From Takakia lepidozioides (taxonomy: Eukaryota; Streptophyta; Takakiopsida; Takakiales; Takakiaceae), in assembly GCA_030704615.1 (NCBI GenBank), contig CM060733.1, positions 60,452,001 to 60,516,000 of the forward strand: a stretch of DNA of 64,000 nt, given 5' to 3'. The notes under the pieces were generated by a model that worked only from the letters and a program-made list of their open reading frames with translations, made no database searches and had not been told where the DNA came from. Each line of letters begins with the position of its first letter. Within the stretch, counting starts at the first letter, position 1. Shown here in pieces: positions 34,888 to 46,308 of this stretch. The translations under genes and the position numbers were made by a program.

Positions 34888-36193
34888 CTAGCAGCCCTGG
34901 CAAGGGAGTCGAAAGCACTCAGCATGCGATTTCCAGGTCCCGTTTCCGCCCTGCATGGAACACAAAAACGATATAAACAATGCGGTGGAGGATTGGCGGG
35001 GGGAATTATGTGAATTGAGACAGAGCCCCGCGCGAGTACCTTCCAACAGATTTTCCAATGAGTCCGATGTCATTAATTTGGCGGTCCAGCAGTGCGGAAT
35101 CAAGGTGGGCAAGCGCGGAACTGCGGTCGTGATGCGGCGAGCCAGACCACAATACTCTGACCACGTCTGGTTTGAGCACGAAAACAATGTCAAACACAGC
35201 ACGTTCCATTACATACACAGAACACAACATAGCCCCATCTACAACAGACTCTCGTGCTTGTGATCCGTCTGTAACAGACTCCCTGCCTGTGATCCATGGA
35301 GGGAAGTCTTGCCGAAGAGTGGGTAAGTCTTCGCAATTTCTTGTATGATGTGAAATTTCCAAATTGCATCCATCGATGCGCAGGAACGATGATGCCATCC
35401 GTCGAAGGGACCGCAGTCATTGCGGACAGTGCTTCTTGCGGACACCGAATGTTTGGTTGTGCCATAGCCATAGCCGCATCTCCTCCGGGCGAGGGTCATT
35501 CCATCCAAATGAGGAGCTGAACAAGGAGTGGTGGTTCATTTCCTTCACTCAAAGAAGAAACAACAACTTTTCCCTGCTTGCTCCAGAACATGGTTGGCTT
35601 CTTCCGTAGTATACTCCATTGAATAGAGAAAGGGACAAGGGCCACCTCCGCCCGTTACATGTGGTGTCAGGTCACTGTACCAGTCCACATGGGCACTTGT
35701 GTCACCAATCCTGAAGTGGGGAGTGTAGATCCTCTGCGTTTCTTCGGCGCCACTGGTAACGGCGATCTCCACACCCAAAACTGCCACACAGTGGAGGGGA
35801 ATGGGCATAGTCTTCACCAATGTCCAATTGGCCCAGTCTTAGGTATGAGGTCTGCTGAGGCGTGCTTCGGTCTGCCCAGGTGCGATGAGTTCTGCTCATG
35901 ATTGCTGGCATAGGCTTCACTGTGGTCTGTCGGGGTCTCTTGAGGTCTGTCGTGGTCTGCTGTGGTCTCCTGAGGAGTGATGAAGTCAGCGGTCTGCTGG
36001 AGGGACCTGCTGACTCCGTGTCCAGTTCATCTATAGCGCGCTGATATCCGGGGTATTTCATCAAATGTACTACGCGAACCCGTTGCACTTCAAGCCGCAC
36101 CTCACGCCATTGCAAAGGAGGTTCCTCGTGGCGTCCGCCAAGTTGATATTGCTTTGCGAATAGACTGAGCATGTGATGTGCAGCAAAAGACAA
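34888..36193 (-). pseudogene. Unrecognised decayed MULE ORF(s)
   Basis: Several minus-strand frames look protein-like and may be exons of one gene. They include a start near 36193 (MSFAAHHMLSLFAKQYQLGG), IAVTSGAEETQRIYTPHFR (~35,760), IIVPAHRWMQFGNFTSYKK (~35,390) and VFDIVFVLKPDVVRVLWSG (~35,190). They are separated by stops, frame changes and a GTCTGC-motif stretch (35,880-36,010). I recognise no family. The position inside the MULE suggests element-borne or captured sequence. Confidence 0.35.
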
Positions 36194-36229
36194 TGAGCTT
36201 CATCGGACAGACCGGATCCATTCAACTGA

Positions 36230-36690
36230 CTGAATTTAATGACACTCAGTAGACAATCAACAGACCATCAGCAGCCAACAATCCACATTCAGCAGACCAC
36301 AATACTTAGCAGACCATGAAATTTAGCAGACACTCATACCTTAGCAGACAATCTGGACTTCAGCAGACAAAACAGTTCAGAAGACCTAATTATGGACGTA
36401 TACATCTGCTGAAGTCTTCCACAGATGAGCAGACTACGCGACAACACAAAATAGGTCTGTCAGCTTCACCACATCCAGTTCATACGGGAGCTAGCTGCTA
36501 TAAAACAGCAAACACACATGACCTTGTGCATATCGGAGCTCTAAGATCTCTCAGCAGATCACACACTCAGCAGACCATGGCAATGAGCAGACCACTTCTT
36601 GCTTTAGCAGACTCCAGAGACTGGGGCAAAATAACTAGGAGACCGAACTATGGACGTGCATAGTCTGCTGAAGTTCAGCAGACTAATCGA
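36230..36690. repeat. Motif-rich MULE body, CAGCAGAC block
   Basis: TTAGCAGACA, TTCAGCAGAC and variants recur about every 12-25 bases. The block ends with an exact 23-bp palindrome, AGTCTGCTGAA-G-TTCAGCAGACT (36662-36684). No protein is encoded. Confidence 0.75.
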
Positions 36691-36979
36691 CATTAGTCCC
36701 AAAAAAATGGAGAAAATTGCAGGAATGGTTTGATAACATTCCTCTGTCAAGTATTTTGCCCGCATCGCCATCACGCATGGCTTCATTCACCACTTTTCTT
36801 CGGCTTCTCGAATACTTGATGTTATCCGTCATATCTGCACATATCTGGAAGAAAAAGGGGAAAAACTGCAGATCGCTTGGGTGGGCAGACGGGTGGGAGA
36901 ACGCCAAACCGAAGTAGGTGCAACGTTCCAGGTAGGCTGGACCAGCAACTTGTGGGTGGTCTTTTTCAGGTCATATCCC

Positions 36980-37172
36980 CTTTTGGAGCCACCCCCACCG
37001 CAACACCCCGGTGTGCGGGGCTCCCACCTATTGGCGCCTCTGCTTCCCTGAGGCGCCTTTGGCACTCAGGTGCTTCAGCCCCCCATACCTATCACTACTG
37101 CCGCTGCCCCCCCATAGGGGGCAGCCCCTCAATGTGTCCCGAACCCCTTGCCCTCAGGCAAAGGGCCCGACA
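36980..37172 (-). repeat. Truncated 3' LTR of element 2
   Basis: It matches the end of the 42195-42911 LTR from GGAGCCACCCCCACCGCAAC to GGGCCCGACA. The remaining ~520 bp are missing and are replaced by sequence of the MULE body. Confidence 0.8.
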
Positions 37173-37598
37173 CACGTGCTTCCGCGTAGCCTCGCACTAC
37201 AAGGCAACCCCCTCGGTACTGCAGTATAGGATGTGCACACGCGCCAGGGTGCGCACTAGCACGTGAACGCTCAACAGACGGCGCAAGTTTCATTGCCCCT
37301 TGGGTGGGAGTCAGCCCTATTTGGCACTGCGCAAACAACGAGTTACCCATTTACCTCTCCCCCCTTTTGTAAGTTAGCATGCATTCTACAACACTAGCCA
37401 ACCATAAACCATGTCTCATCACACATTCCAACAAATAGGACGCACAACATTTGAAACAATTTCCTTTATAACAAAATTTGTACAATACAAGTTTTTGCAA
37501 TCGATTCATGAGCTAGCTAGCCGGGCTAGCATGCATTTTCCTCCCCCACGCTCCAAGGTTGATGTCCCCATCAACGCTTCTTTCTTCCGCTTTTGAGG

Positions 37599-37829
37599 TC
37601 ACCCTTCGAAAGTTGCAACCGCTTCGGATGCGTTTCCCATTTCTGAGGCACGCACCCAAGATGCCTCCACATGATGATAGCCCTCCCATTTCACGAGATA
37701 CTTCCGTTTCTTGTTCTTGAACCTCCTCGACTTAAGCACTGCCTCCAACCTCGTACCGGGTTTCAGTTTCATGATCCAACAGCACAGGTGGCGGACGCAA
37801 CACTTGATGCCGATTCGGACGCGCTTCAT
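37599..37829 (-). pseudogene. Element 2 chromodomain
   Basis: The frame reads LEAVLKSRRFKNKKRKYLVKW, EGYHHVEASWVRA and a C-terminal EAVATFEG, the chromodomain fold of chromovirus integrases. It is followed by a stop. The adjoining integrase C-terminal SH3-like part near 37,900 is in another frame. Confidence 0.82.
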
Positions 37830-38420
37830 CTTTGAAGTAAGGCTTCAAAAGGGAGACGTGGATACTGGATGTACCTTGCTGTTGCCGGCAGCTCCAATTC
37901 ATACACAGCCTCATTCATAACCTTCGGATGTGAAAGGGTCCCGCATACGGAGGTACGAACTTCGGACTCACTTCCGGAGGTAGTCGAAAATTCTTGAGTT
38001 CAACCAGAACCTCCATGCCTGCCTCAAACTTAACCTCCCTCCGCTTCCGATTCGCCTGCGTTCTACCGTTTCCTACTTTGGCATGTTACTTTGCGAGCTT
38101 CAACAAACGCTCGCGTTCTTCTAGCACTGCGCTGCTTGCCGTTATTTTTTTTATATTTTTTTTTGCCTTTTTTTGCGTTCCTCAACGTCTTGGGCACCAA
38201 CTTGTCGGCACCAAAGGTGCTTTTACCATAAACCAATACGAAGGGGGGAAACTTCCATTGTGGATATTTTTGTTATTAAAAAAGCAAACTCTGCCGCATC
38301 CAATGCTCCACAGCCAGTCCGATTGGTCTGCCGACACGTAATTCCGCGATCTGCTTCACCACATAGAATTCACCTCTCACCCTTTCCGTTTGGCCGCCGT
38401 TGTAGGTCGGAAGGCGGTGC

Positions 38421-38878
38421 TCATCTTGAGCCTCGTCCCCATCTTCTTCCAAAGTGCCTTCCAAAATTTACTCGTAACTTTGGATCGCGGTCGAGACATA
38501 TCTTCGGGGGAGTCCATGATGCTTGAAAACGTGGGCGAAGTAAAGTCGCCCCGTCTCCTTTGTCGTTGCCGTCTCCCTTGGTGGGGATGAAATGGCCCAT
38601 TTTACTGAACCTATCCACCACCACCATGATTGCATCGAATCCTTTGACAGCAGCATAGCAGTCATCAAATCCATCGAGACACTTTCCCCAGACCCCTCTG
38701 GAATCGGCAAGGGTTTTAACAGCCCCCGCTTGCTTTTTTGTACTCTCTGCTTTGGTTTTGTTGCATGTGGTGCATGTCTTGACATACTCCTCACCTCCTC
38801 CCTCAGTTTGGGGCCAGAAACTCTTTCTTCAAGAGTGTCGCGGTGCGCTTGGCTCCGCCCTGGCCCGCAAACGATCAT
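38421..38878 (-). pseudogene. Element 2 integrase zinc finger and N-terminal core
   Basis: Frames show the zinc-finger end (RHAPHATKPKQRVQKSKRG, with the HHCC partly lost), LLKPLPIPEGSGESVSMDL and WWWIGSVKWAISSPP. In the next frame VVVDRFSKMGHFIPTKGD marks the first catalytic Asp block. Frameshifts and poly-T expansion near 38,150 break the rest. Confidence 0.8.
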
Positions 38879-39073
38879 GGCATTCTCTTAAGAGACTATC
38901 TTTGATCCCTCCCTTCGGCACGTAGAGACGCTTTTGCTGTACCGGAGCAGTCCATTTTGCAAGTGGAACTGCGATTTAACCCCTCCTCAAGTCCCGCATC
39001 ACGGACTTCGCCATCTCATCCTCCGGTAAGCCTTCCGGATCTTCCTTGGAGTGCCGTCTCGCCCTGTACACCA

Positions 39074-39274
39074 TCATGACTGTTGCTTTCTACTTAAAGC
39101 ATCGGCCACCACATTGTCTCGTCCCAGTTTGTACTGGATATCCACGTCGAATAGTGCCAAAGTGTCTTGCCACCTAATTTGTTTTGGGGACAACTTAGGC
39201 TTCGTGGCAAAATACTTCACCGTGACATTGTCCATGAACACCTTCACCGGGCTGGAACCAATATAATGGCGCAA
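39074..39274 (-). pseudogene. Element 2 RNase H
   Basis: It contains VFMDNVTVKYFATKPKLSPK, then DVDIQYKLGRDNVVADALSR, the last RNase H blocks of gypsy elements. The N-terminal RNase H part lies at 39357-39587 in other frames. Confidence 0.85.
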
Positions 39275-39583
39275 AGCTCAAGCAATGCACCACCGCCTCA
39301 TTTTTTTTCTCGTGCGTGGGCCACCGTCGCTCCACTTCATTCAGTTTCTTACTTTCCTAAGCCACTGACCGTCCATCTTGCTGAGTACACCCAATGCGAA
39401 GTCCGACGCACTGTATGGATCTCAAATGGACGGTCGAACTCCGGAATTTTGAAGGACTGGAGCTTCTACCATCCGCTGCTTCAACTCGGCAAAAGCTTGG
39501 CCACAAAAGGTGTTCCATACCCAGACTTTGGGATTTACACAGGAGGTCTGACCAGCGGCCCCCCGCGATCTTGGCGAAATTTC

Positions 39584-40283
39584 TCACATACTTTCCGGTA
39601 ATAGGAGGCGAGTCCTAGAATGATCGCACTCCCGAGACCGAAGTAGGCCCCAGTCCAAAATCGCCTCACCCTTTCTGTCATCCATTTTGATCCCATCCTG
39701 TGTAATCACATGTCCCAAGAGCTCCACTTTTGTGACCCCGAATTCGCACTTTGAAACTTTGGCATACAGCTTCCCTTCCCTGCCCGCAATTTTTGGAACA
39801 CCCTTTTTAGGTGCTCCAGGTGCTCTTCCTTTGTTTTCGAGTAACCCCAATGTAGTCGATGTACACGATCACCAAAATCATCCAACCACTCCTGGAAAAG
39901 GCTGTTCATTAGCGTGCTAAAGGTCGTGGGTGTGTTTGGTGAGCCCAAAAGGCATCACCAAAACTCATATGAACCATACCTTGTCCTACACGCGGTCTTT
40001 CTCCTCGTCCTCCCTTCCGCCACTCGAATTGATGGTAAGCCGAGCGCAAATTGATCCAGCTGAAATACTTCGCTCATGCCAACCGATCAAAGAGGTCGTC
40101 GATCCTTGGCAAAAGGTACCCGGTTTTTATAGTCACCTTATTTAGAGCCCTGTAATCGACACACATCCGCAGCGTCCCATCCTTCTTGTCTGTGAATAGC
40201 ACCGGGGCTCCGTAAGGTGACTTACACGGCCGGATGTACCCCTTTGACATTAGATCCTTGAGCTGAGTCTTCAGCTCGACCAA
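39584..40283 (-). pseudogene. Element 2 reverse transcriptase, multiply frameshifted
   Basis: [20 protein letters not shown] and [19 protein letters not shown] (40283-40074) are the N-terminal fingers. MNSLFQEWLDDFG (near 39,900) leads into the catalytic region, where the YxDD box is scrambled by a frameshift. EFGVTKVELLGHVITQDGI follows at ~39,750. Confidence 0.83.
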
Positions 40284-40473
40284 CTCTCCTGTGGCTCAAC
40301 GGTAGGGCGCCTTGGCAGGCGGCTCCGAGCCCGTATCACCCTCAATCTTGTGGTCAACTCTCTTCACGTGGCAAGCCGCTGTAAATCCTCGGCATCACAT
40401 CCTGGTATTTTCTCCAAAATCCCTTGACCAATCTGGGCTCGGCTCCCCATCGCCTCTTCTCCCTTCACTTGTC

Positions 40474-41297
40474 TTACATAAAGCAAAAACTGGGGCTCAT
40501 GTGACTCTCCACGGCCCACTCCCTTGCTGACAGAAGGTTTATTCGCCCTCCCACGAGATTGGGCATTTCCGACACTCGTAAAACTTTGCCACCATTCCTA
40601 CACGGTAGCGTGACTACTCTCTTGCGGCCATCTATGATCGCTCCGGATTTGCTCAAAAAGGTCATCCCCAAAATGAGATCCACTCCATCGATCTCGCAAA
40701 TGGTGAAGTTCTCACATCCCTCCCAACTCCCGAGCTGAAGAGGAACATCGAACGCCAACCTCATCGCCAATTGTGGTTCTCATTTAGCAGAACGCACCTC
40801 AAAGAGGCCCCCACATCACTTGTCGGGAGTCCCAGCTTTCGTGCCGTTGCCGGTGTCATGAATGAGTGCGACGCTCCTGTGTCCACCAACAACAACACGT
40901 TAGTTCCGGAGATTATCCCACTCACAAACATTAACTGACTCCCTTTACGCAAGGTGCCAGTTTCCTGATACAACTCACAAGAGTAGTTTGCTACCTTACA
41001 AGTCTTGGCGACCACGCCTCCACCAAGCGGCTGATGGAAGTTTCGGACAACTCTGTGGTTGCCCGAGTCATATTCAATAGTCGGGGATTCGTACACTTCT
41101 TGGCCATGTGCCCGGACTCCCCATAATTGAAGCACAATCCATCGAAGGTCGCCTTTTGTCCGCCATAAGGCGTCGCACCTGATTTTCCTTTCGGAGCACC
41201 GGGTGTCGTCTTGGCGTGTGAAGGCCGTTCTTCGATTCCCAAGTGCCATTGTCGCCGCGTGGCCTATCCCACTTCTTTTCCGGTCGAAAAGATTCAC
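40474..41297 (-). pseudogene. Element 2 zinc knuckle and aspartic protease
   Basis: LCFNYGESGHMAKKC (near 41,110) is a CCHC knuckle whose second Cys has become Tyr. LLLVDTGASHSFMTP (near 40,880) is the protease active site. LQLGSWEGCENFTICEIDGV and DLILGMTFL (near 40,700) are its C-terminal flap and core. They are spread over three frames. Confidence 0.83.
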
Positions 41298-41575
41298 CCT
41301 CCCGCCGGGTCTTCTTGTGGTTCAGCTCCGTACGGCCTTGTCTTTCGCCCCTAGGGACATCCGAGAAACATTCAGCCCTCTCAATTGCTCGTTCAAAGTC
41401 TTAGGTGGCTTCTCCTCCAACTTCCGTCTGGCCCATGGGGCAGTCCTGCCACAAAGTTGAAGACCATTTCTGGTTCTGCCATGTCCGCAGCTTCGAGCAA
41501 CAGCACATTGAAAGCCTGAACATATCCCCGAATGTCATCCGTTTGCTTCAGATTCCTGATCTTGTCCCGGGCGAG

Positions 41576-42193
41576 CTAGGATGCGTTGAGGGGCACAAAC
41601 TGTCTCTTCATCAGTTCCTTGAACCCACTCTCGTTCAAGGTTTCCGGGTTTGGACCTCGGTCGTGAAGGCGTTTCTGCCACCATTGTTGAGCATAGCCCC
41701 TCAAATTGGTGGGAGCCACTTCCACCCGATCCTCGTCACTCAACTTGGCCGCCCGGAAGTACTGCTCTAGCTCCAAGAGCCAGGTGTTGAGTGCTTTCCG
41801 ATTTCGGACGCCCTCGAAGGTGTCGGGTTCCTTAGGCTTCACCTTAAATTTGGCCTTAGTGGAAGTGACATTAGCCGCCTTCAACATCCCGCCAAACTGC
41901 GCCAACAACCCTTCCCAAAAGGCTGCTGGCATGGAAGGCATCTGTTGGTCTGTCGGAGCTCTCAGAGATTCCTCGGGCTCCGACTCCTCAGATTCCTCCT
42001 GTTCTTGAGTGGCCTCATTTTCAAAAGCATGCATCACTTCCTCAAATGGCCGCTTCGGTGGCACGTTGCCCCCATCGGGCTCACCAGGATCATCATCTTT
42101 CGGGCCATTCCGCTTTCGCTTTGGCTTGCCCGACCCTATGATGAGGCCGATCCCAAGGATGATCGCATACTGAACTCTAAGCTCTGATACCAA
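41576..42193 (-). CDS. Element 2 gag, long open N-terminal part
   Basis: A 205-residue open frame starts next to the primer site. It has a Glu/Pro-rich N-terminus (QEQEESEESEPEES), then KPKEPDTFEGVRNRKALNTW, LRGYAQQWWQKRL and FKELMKRQFVP, the gypsy gag capsid signature. It ends at a stop shortly before the zinc-knuckle region. It is the best preserved part of the element. Confidence 0.85.
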   Translation of the reverse strand: MVSELRVQYAIILGIGLIIGSGKPKRKRNGPKDDDPGEPDGGNVPPKRPFEEVMHAFENEATQEQEESEESEPEESLRAPTDQQMPSMPAAFWEGLLAQFGGMLKAANVTSTKAKFKVKPKEPDTFEGVRNRKALNTWLLELEQYFRAAKLSDEDRVEVAPTNLRGYAQQWWQKRLHDRGPNPETLNESGFKELMKRQFVPLNAS

Positions 42194-42194
42194 G

Positions 42195-42911
42195 TGTCAC
42201 GCACCTCACTTCGGTAAGCTCCCCTTCAAGTCATAGTTACTCGCTTTGATGTGCGCGCCTAACTCCCAACCTGGCCGTCGGGCCAACTCGGAGCTTCGGC
42301 TCCTCACCGGGACATAACGGTCCCCCTTTCTTCCCCTAACAGACCCTCCACCAATTTGGGCCTAGTGGAAATTCCCTTTGGTAGATGGCATTCCGAAATA
42401 GCTCCCCACACTTTGGTAGCTTTCCGGCTCGCTCGATTATTCACTAGTTTTTGGTCACTAACGGGCTTGCACCGTTCTCGGGGTTACTACTCCTTATATA
42501 TACTTCTATGATTGTCCGCGGGGGTTTCACAAACAACCATGCCATTTTATGGCGAACCACCACGAAGACCCTTGATTCCCGGTGATGAGTCGCGGTGGGT
42601 CTTGGCCCACCCACCACGGCCTCATTGGACCGTGGTGAGTCCCAAGACTCCCCACGACCAGGTCTCCGCCCCATGGTGAGTCTTATGCCACCCCCACTAA
42701 GTCCCACTAAGCTACCACCACCCCTTGTGGAGCCACCCCCACCGCAACCCGGTATGCGGGGCTCCACCTAGTGAGCGCCTCCGCCTCCTTGAGTGCCTTG
42801 GGCACTCAAGGGTGCTTCAGCCCCCCCATACCTATTGCTGCCACCGCCCCCACCACAAGGGCAGCCCCTCTGCGTCCCGACCCCTTGCCCTCAAGACAAA
42901 GGGCCGCGACA
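42195..42911 (-). repeat. 5' LTR of element 2
   Basis: It spans TGTCACGCACC to GGCCGCGACA and is the reverse complement of the LTR at 33901-34623 over its length. The adjacent primer site fixes the orientation. The outer flank is CTCGC. Confidence 0.92.
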
Positions 42912-43272
42912 CTCGCAAACAGACTGAACAGAAGACTCAGGATGACACTAAAAATGACACTCCCATTGCGAACCAGCATTGCCAGAAGACCTAGAAGACC
43001 TCACAGCAGACCTCAGTGGAGTCTGCTGAACAATACCCTCCACAAACTGTCCTCCACGACTTGCCCACAATATTTGTTACTAACGGGACAGTGGCACATT
43101 CAACGGCCTGACCAATAGTGGATGTCTGAGCATTTGACCTAATTGATACAGACATCATCTGCCCAACCCATCTTTTTAATGTCGGCCAACCCTTTGTCAA
43201 CGGTGCCAGAATCGACTTTCCCCCGCCGGATAAGTTCACCCACACACTTTGGCCCACACAATGTAACTATAT
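42912..43272. other. MULE body between element 2 and the C48 ORF
   Basis: It begins with CAGAAGAC/CAGCAGAC motifs (to ~43,030), then apparent promoter or leader sequence of the ORF at 43273, with ACTATATATGAC just before the start. No ORF is supported. Confidence 0.4.
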
Positions 43273-46200
43273 ATGACCTCGGTAAATCCTCAGTATCCAT
43301 CATCCCGTATGACTTTTGAGCTTAGCCCTGTCTTTGTTCATTCACTGGCGAGAGTCATCGATGAATTTGAAGTGAGCGAACCGACCTGTAGATTAGTAAA
43401 CCGCATCATAGACATTACAGCAGAATCCGATGAGGGAATGCAAGCCAACCCGGCCCTACATATCTCTGATTGCATCCTTCCCACCGCTTTCAACCCCAAG
43501 TCTGTTCTGTCAGCAGACCCTCAAAACTTACTTGATGGTGAAATTGATAGTCTGTTGGTGCGCCTACAAGACCAGAACCACCGTATGGCAGAGCAGGACA
43601 GGCAGCAGACTGACAAAACTGCCAATGGGAGTGCACAGACGACCAGAGAGGAGACTACCCTTGACACTATAGAGTACACTGCCCAGGAAACTAACCGGGA
43701 TAAAAGGCAGGAGACTATCCAGCAGACTGCACGGGGAGTTGTCCAGCAGACTAGGCAGGAGACTGTCGTGGGTGCAGATGCCATTGTTTCGGAGTCTGCC
43801 AACGACATTGCCCCGGAGACTGCAAATGACTCCCGCGCCCAACAGAGTATCCGCAAGACTGCCCATGAGTCTGCTCATGCGTCTGAGAATCCCTTCCACC
43901 AGACTCCACAATACTCTGCCCAAAAGACTACACACAGGTCTGCTCAGACGAGTTTACAAGACTCTGGTCAGCAGACAACACAAGACTCCACCGAGGTGAT
44001 TGCCCAGCTGAGAGAGTCTGCCCGGAAGACTGCAGCAGACTCTGCCCACCAGACTGCACATGAGTCTGCCCAGGTGACTGCAGCAGCAGACCCTGCCCAC
44101 CAAACTGCGCATGAGTCTGCCCAGGTAACAGCAGTAGCAGACCCGTCCCACCAGACTGCGCATGAGTCTGCCCAGGTGACAGCAGAAGCAGGCCCTGCCC
44201 ACTGGATTGCGCATGAGTCTGTCTGGGTGATTTCAGCAGACCCTCTCTAGCAGACTGAACAGATGACTGCACTTGAGTTTTCCAAGGAGACTTCTTCAAA
44301 GTATGTCCAGCAGACTATTGGGGAGATTGCAGTTGACCCATCCAAGGCGGCTACTCAATAGTTGTTCCAGCAGACAGCTATACAGCCCGCGTAGGAGAGT
44401 TTCAATGAGGCGACAGTTGAGGACATCCGCAAGCAGACTTTGCCTTCGCCGTCTCCGTCTGCTCCTACTCCTGCTAATGTTGGGTCAACAACAAAGACAG
44501 GCGGTCTGCTCACACCGCCCAATTCTCGTGTTAGTTCAACGCATGCCATTCGTGAGGCTGTGAGGACTGGACCGGCAAGTGTCAACAAACCAACTGACAC
44601 TCTTCTGCTGTGCAGCAGAGCTGCAATATTGCGGCAGTCTAAGGCATTGTGGTAGAGAGCACCTCCGTCCGAGCAGAAAGAGGAAAAGCCCAAAAATGTC
44701 CGGTCATTGAGGCGGTCAAGGAAACTGGAGTGGGTCATGCTCAAAAGAGACCAGCCAGGAAAGGCAAGTCAGATGTGTTTATGAACAAGGACCGCCGATT
44801 GTGTTTGGACATGGACAAGGAGGTGGCAAAGTTACTTGCGTCAAAGAAGTAAGTCATATGTGTCTGCTGTTTGGTCGTGTTCTTTTAAAGTTGCCTTTGC
44901 AGGTATGTATCTTCTGGCAGTCTACTGGCTTCTTGTCTGCAGTCTTGTAAGGCCTGTACTCGGTCTGTTGTGACTGTGCCCCACAGTTGTATTTGTCGAC
45001 TTTGTCGAATGTCAGGTCTGTTGTTCGGTCTGCTGTGACAATGCAGTCCACTGTCCGAATGCCCACTATCCACTATCCGAATGTCCGAATGTCCACTGTC
45101 CGATTGTCGGGTCCGTTGGTCGGTCTGCTAAGAGTCTCTCTTGACTTCGGTTTCTGGACTTTCTGGTAATTCAGGTCCCCTCATCGGTCTGCTAAGACTG
45201 TGCAGTATACTAATGTTTTTGGACATTATGGAATGAGTGGTGTCTTGGTGGGGTCTGACTATATGTGCAGGATTGAAAGTCATTTCCGGCGATTGATGTC
45301 CATACATGTAGCCGCTGGGAATAGCATGGTGTATTTTTTCGAAGGAGACTCGCGGTTCCGATGTGGCATTGCGCCGGAAGACATGAAAACACTGAACGTG
45401 GTTGAGTAGGAGTGCTCGGACAAACTTTTGGATGTCTGGTGTTGTTTTTTCGAGAACACCCTAGACTCGAGGACGTATGGCACTGTCGCTCTTTTGCCAA
45501 CGTCGACGTGGTCTGTTTTCCAGACTTTCGACATAGCCCCACGTGAAACTTTGGTGGCAAACCTTGATGGTGCCTTGACTCCTGCACTTGGCAAAGACAT
45601 TAAAGACTGCACTCATATATTGGTGCCGGTCTTGCAAGGGTAAGACCCGACGGACTTGTTGCACATTTGGCTGTGTGCTGAATATTGGGTCTTTAGTGTG
45701 TGTTCGACGTCATGGTCTGTTGGACTCCTGCACTCTTGGACTATTGGTCTGCTGGACTGCTAGTCCGTTGCATCTGTTGGAGTGCTTTGTCTGTTGGGCA
45801 GTTGGCCATTTGGACAGCCGAGTATGTTGGTCTGTTGGTCTGCAGAATCTGTTGGGTTTGGGACTAATGAAATTGTCGGGCATGTTCATTTTTATATTGA
45901 GGGTGCCACTGGAGCGTCATTATCATCGACCTAAGGAAAGGCGCCTACACCCACTTGAACTCCCAGAGGGAACTGCATACTTGCATACAGCTCCTTGGTT
46001 GGATTCGGAAGGTGCATGCAGGGTGCTTTGGATATGTTGTTGGGACTCCACAATGGGATGAAGTAATGGCATTTTAGTTCAACTCTCCCGAAGTGCCCCA
46101 TCAACCTTTCAGTTGGGAGTGTGGGTTTTACGTGATGTTCATTAAAGGGTATTACGACTGGCTGAAAGGCGATAGGCAGAAAACCAAAAAGAGAGGACAA

Positions 46201-46308
46201 GCCTTCACACCAAGGTGGTTTAATTTCAGGTTTCCGTTACTACAGCCATTGCAGTGTGTAAAGTGTATCCGCCGTGGTTTGGACGATGCAGAAAAACTGC
46301 TCCCTTGA
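43273..46308 (+). pseudogene. MULE-borne Ulp1/C48-type cysteine protease gene, decayed
   Basis: A 325-codon frame (43273-44250) continues in the same phase past TAG codons at 44248, 44359 and 44392 to about 44,650, then in a shifted frame to 44,850. It is Gln/Thr/Ser-rich and partly made of a translated repeat. Later exon-like pieces are 45200-45409, 45428-45643 and ~45,880-46,308. The last contains QPFSWECGFYVMFIKGYYDW, the Gln...Cys-Gly block of C48 (Ulp1/SENP-like) peptidases found in many plant transposons, with the catalytic Cys codon at 46120-46122. HVHFYIEG near 45,885 is a candidate His block. GTCTG-motif stretches at 44,920-45,200 and 45,650-45,870 behave like introns. Such proteases cleave SUMO-like conjugates, and their role in MULEs is unproven. 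Confidence 0.65.
44038..44238 (+). repeat. 51-bp (17-residue) tandem repeat, four copies
   Basis: Units at 44038-44088, 44089-44139, 44140-44190 and 44191-44238 encode variants of DPAHQTAHESAQVTAAA. The last is three bases shorter. The DNA unit contains the GTCTGC/GCAGAC motif, so the coding repeat grew from the same short sequence that fills the element. Confidence 0.9.

Larger units (their letters stand above)
36980..42911 (-). mobile_element. Ty3/gypsy chromovirus (element 2), decayed
   Basis: The complete 5' LTR is at 42195-42911. It is followed on the minus strand, after two bases, by TGGTATCAGAGC (42192-42181), the initiator-Met tRNA primer site. Gag, zinc knuckle, protease, RT, RNase H, integrase and chromodomain follow in order down to ~37,600. 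A purine tract (AAAGGGGGGAGAGG) lies near 37,360. Only ~190 bp of the 3' LTR remain (about 36980-37172), so no target duplication can be read. It is nested in MULE DNA. Confidence 0.88.

Noticed and set aside
43521-44299. Minus-strand ORFs of 111-123 codons with Ser/Leu/Cys-rich repeats
   Set aside because: They are the antisense reading of the C48 ORF's repetitive exon. The periodicity comes from the DNA repeat.
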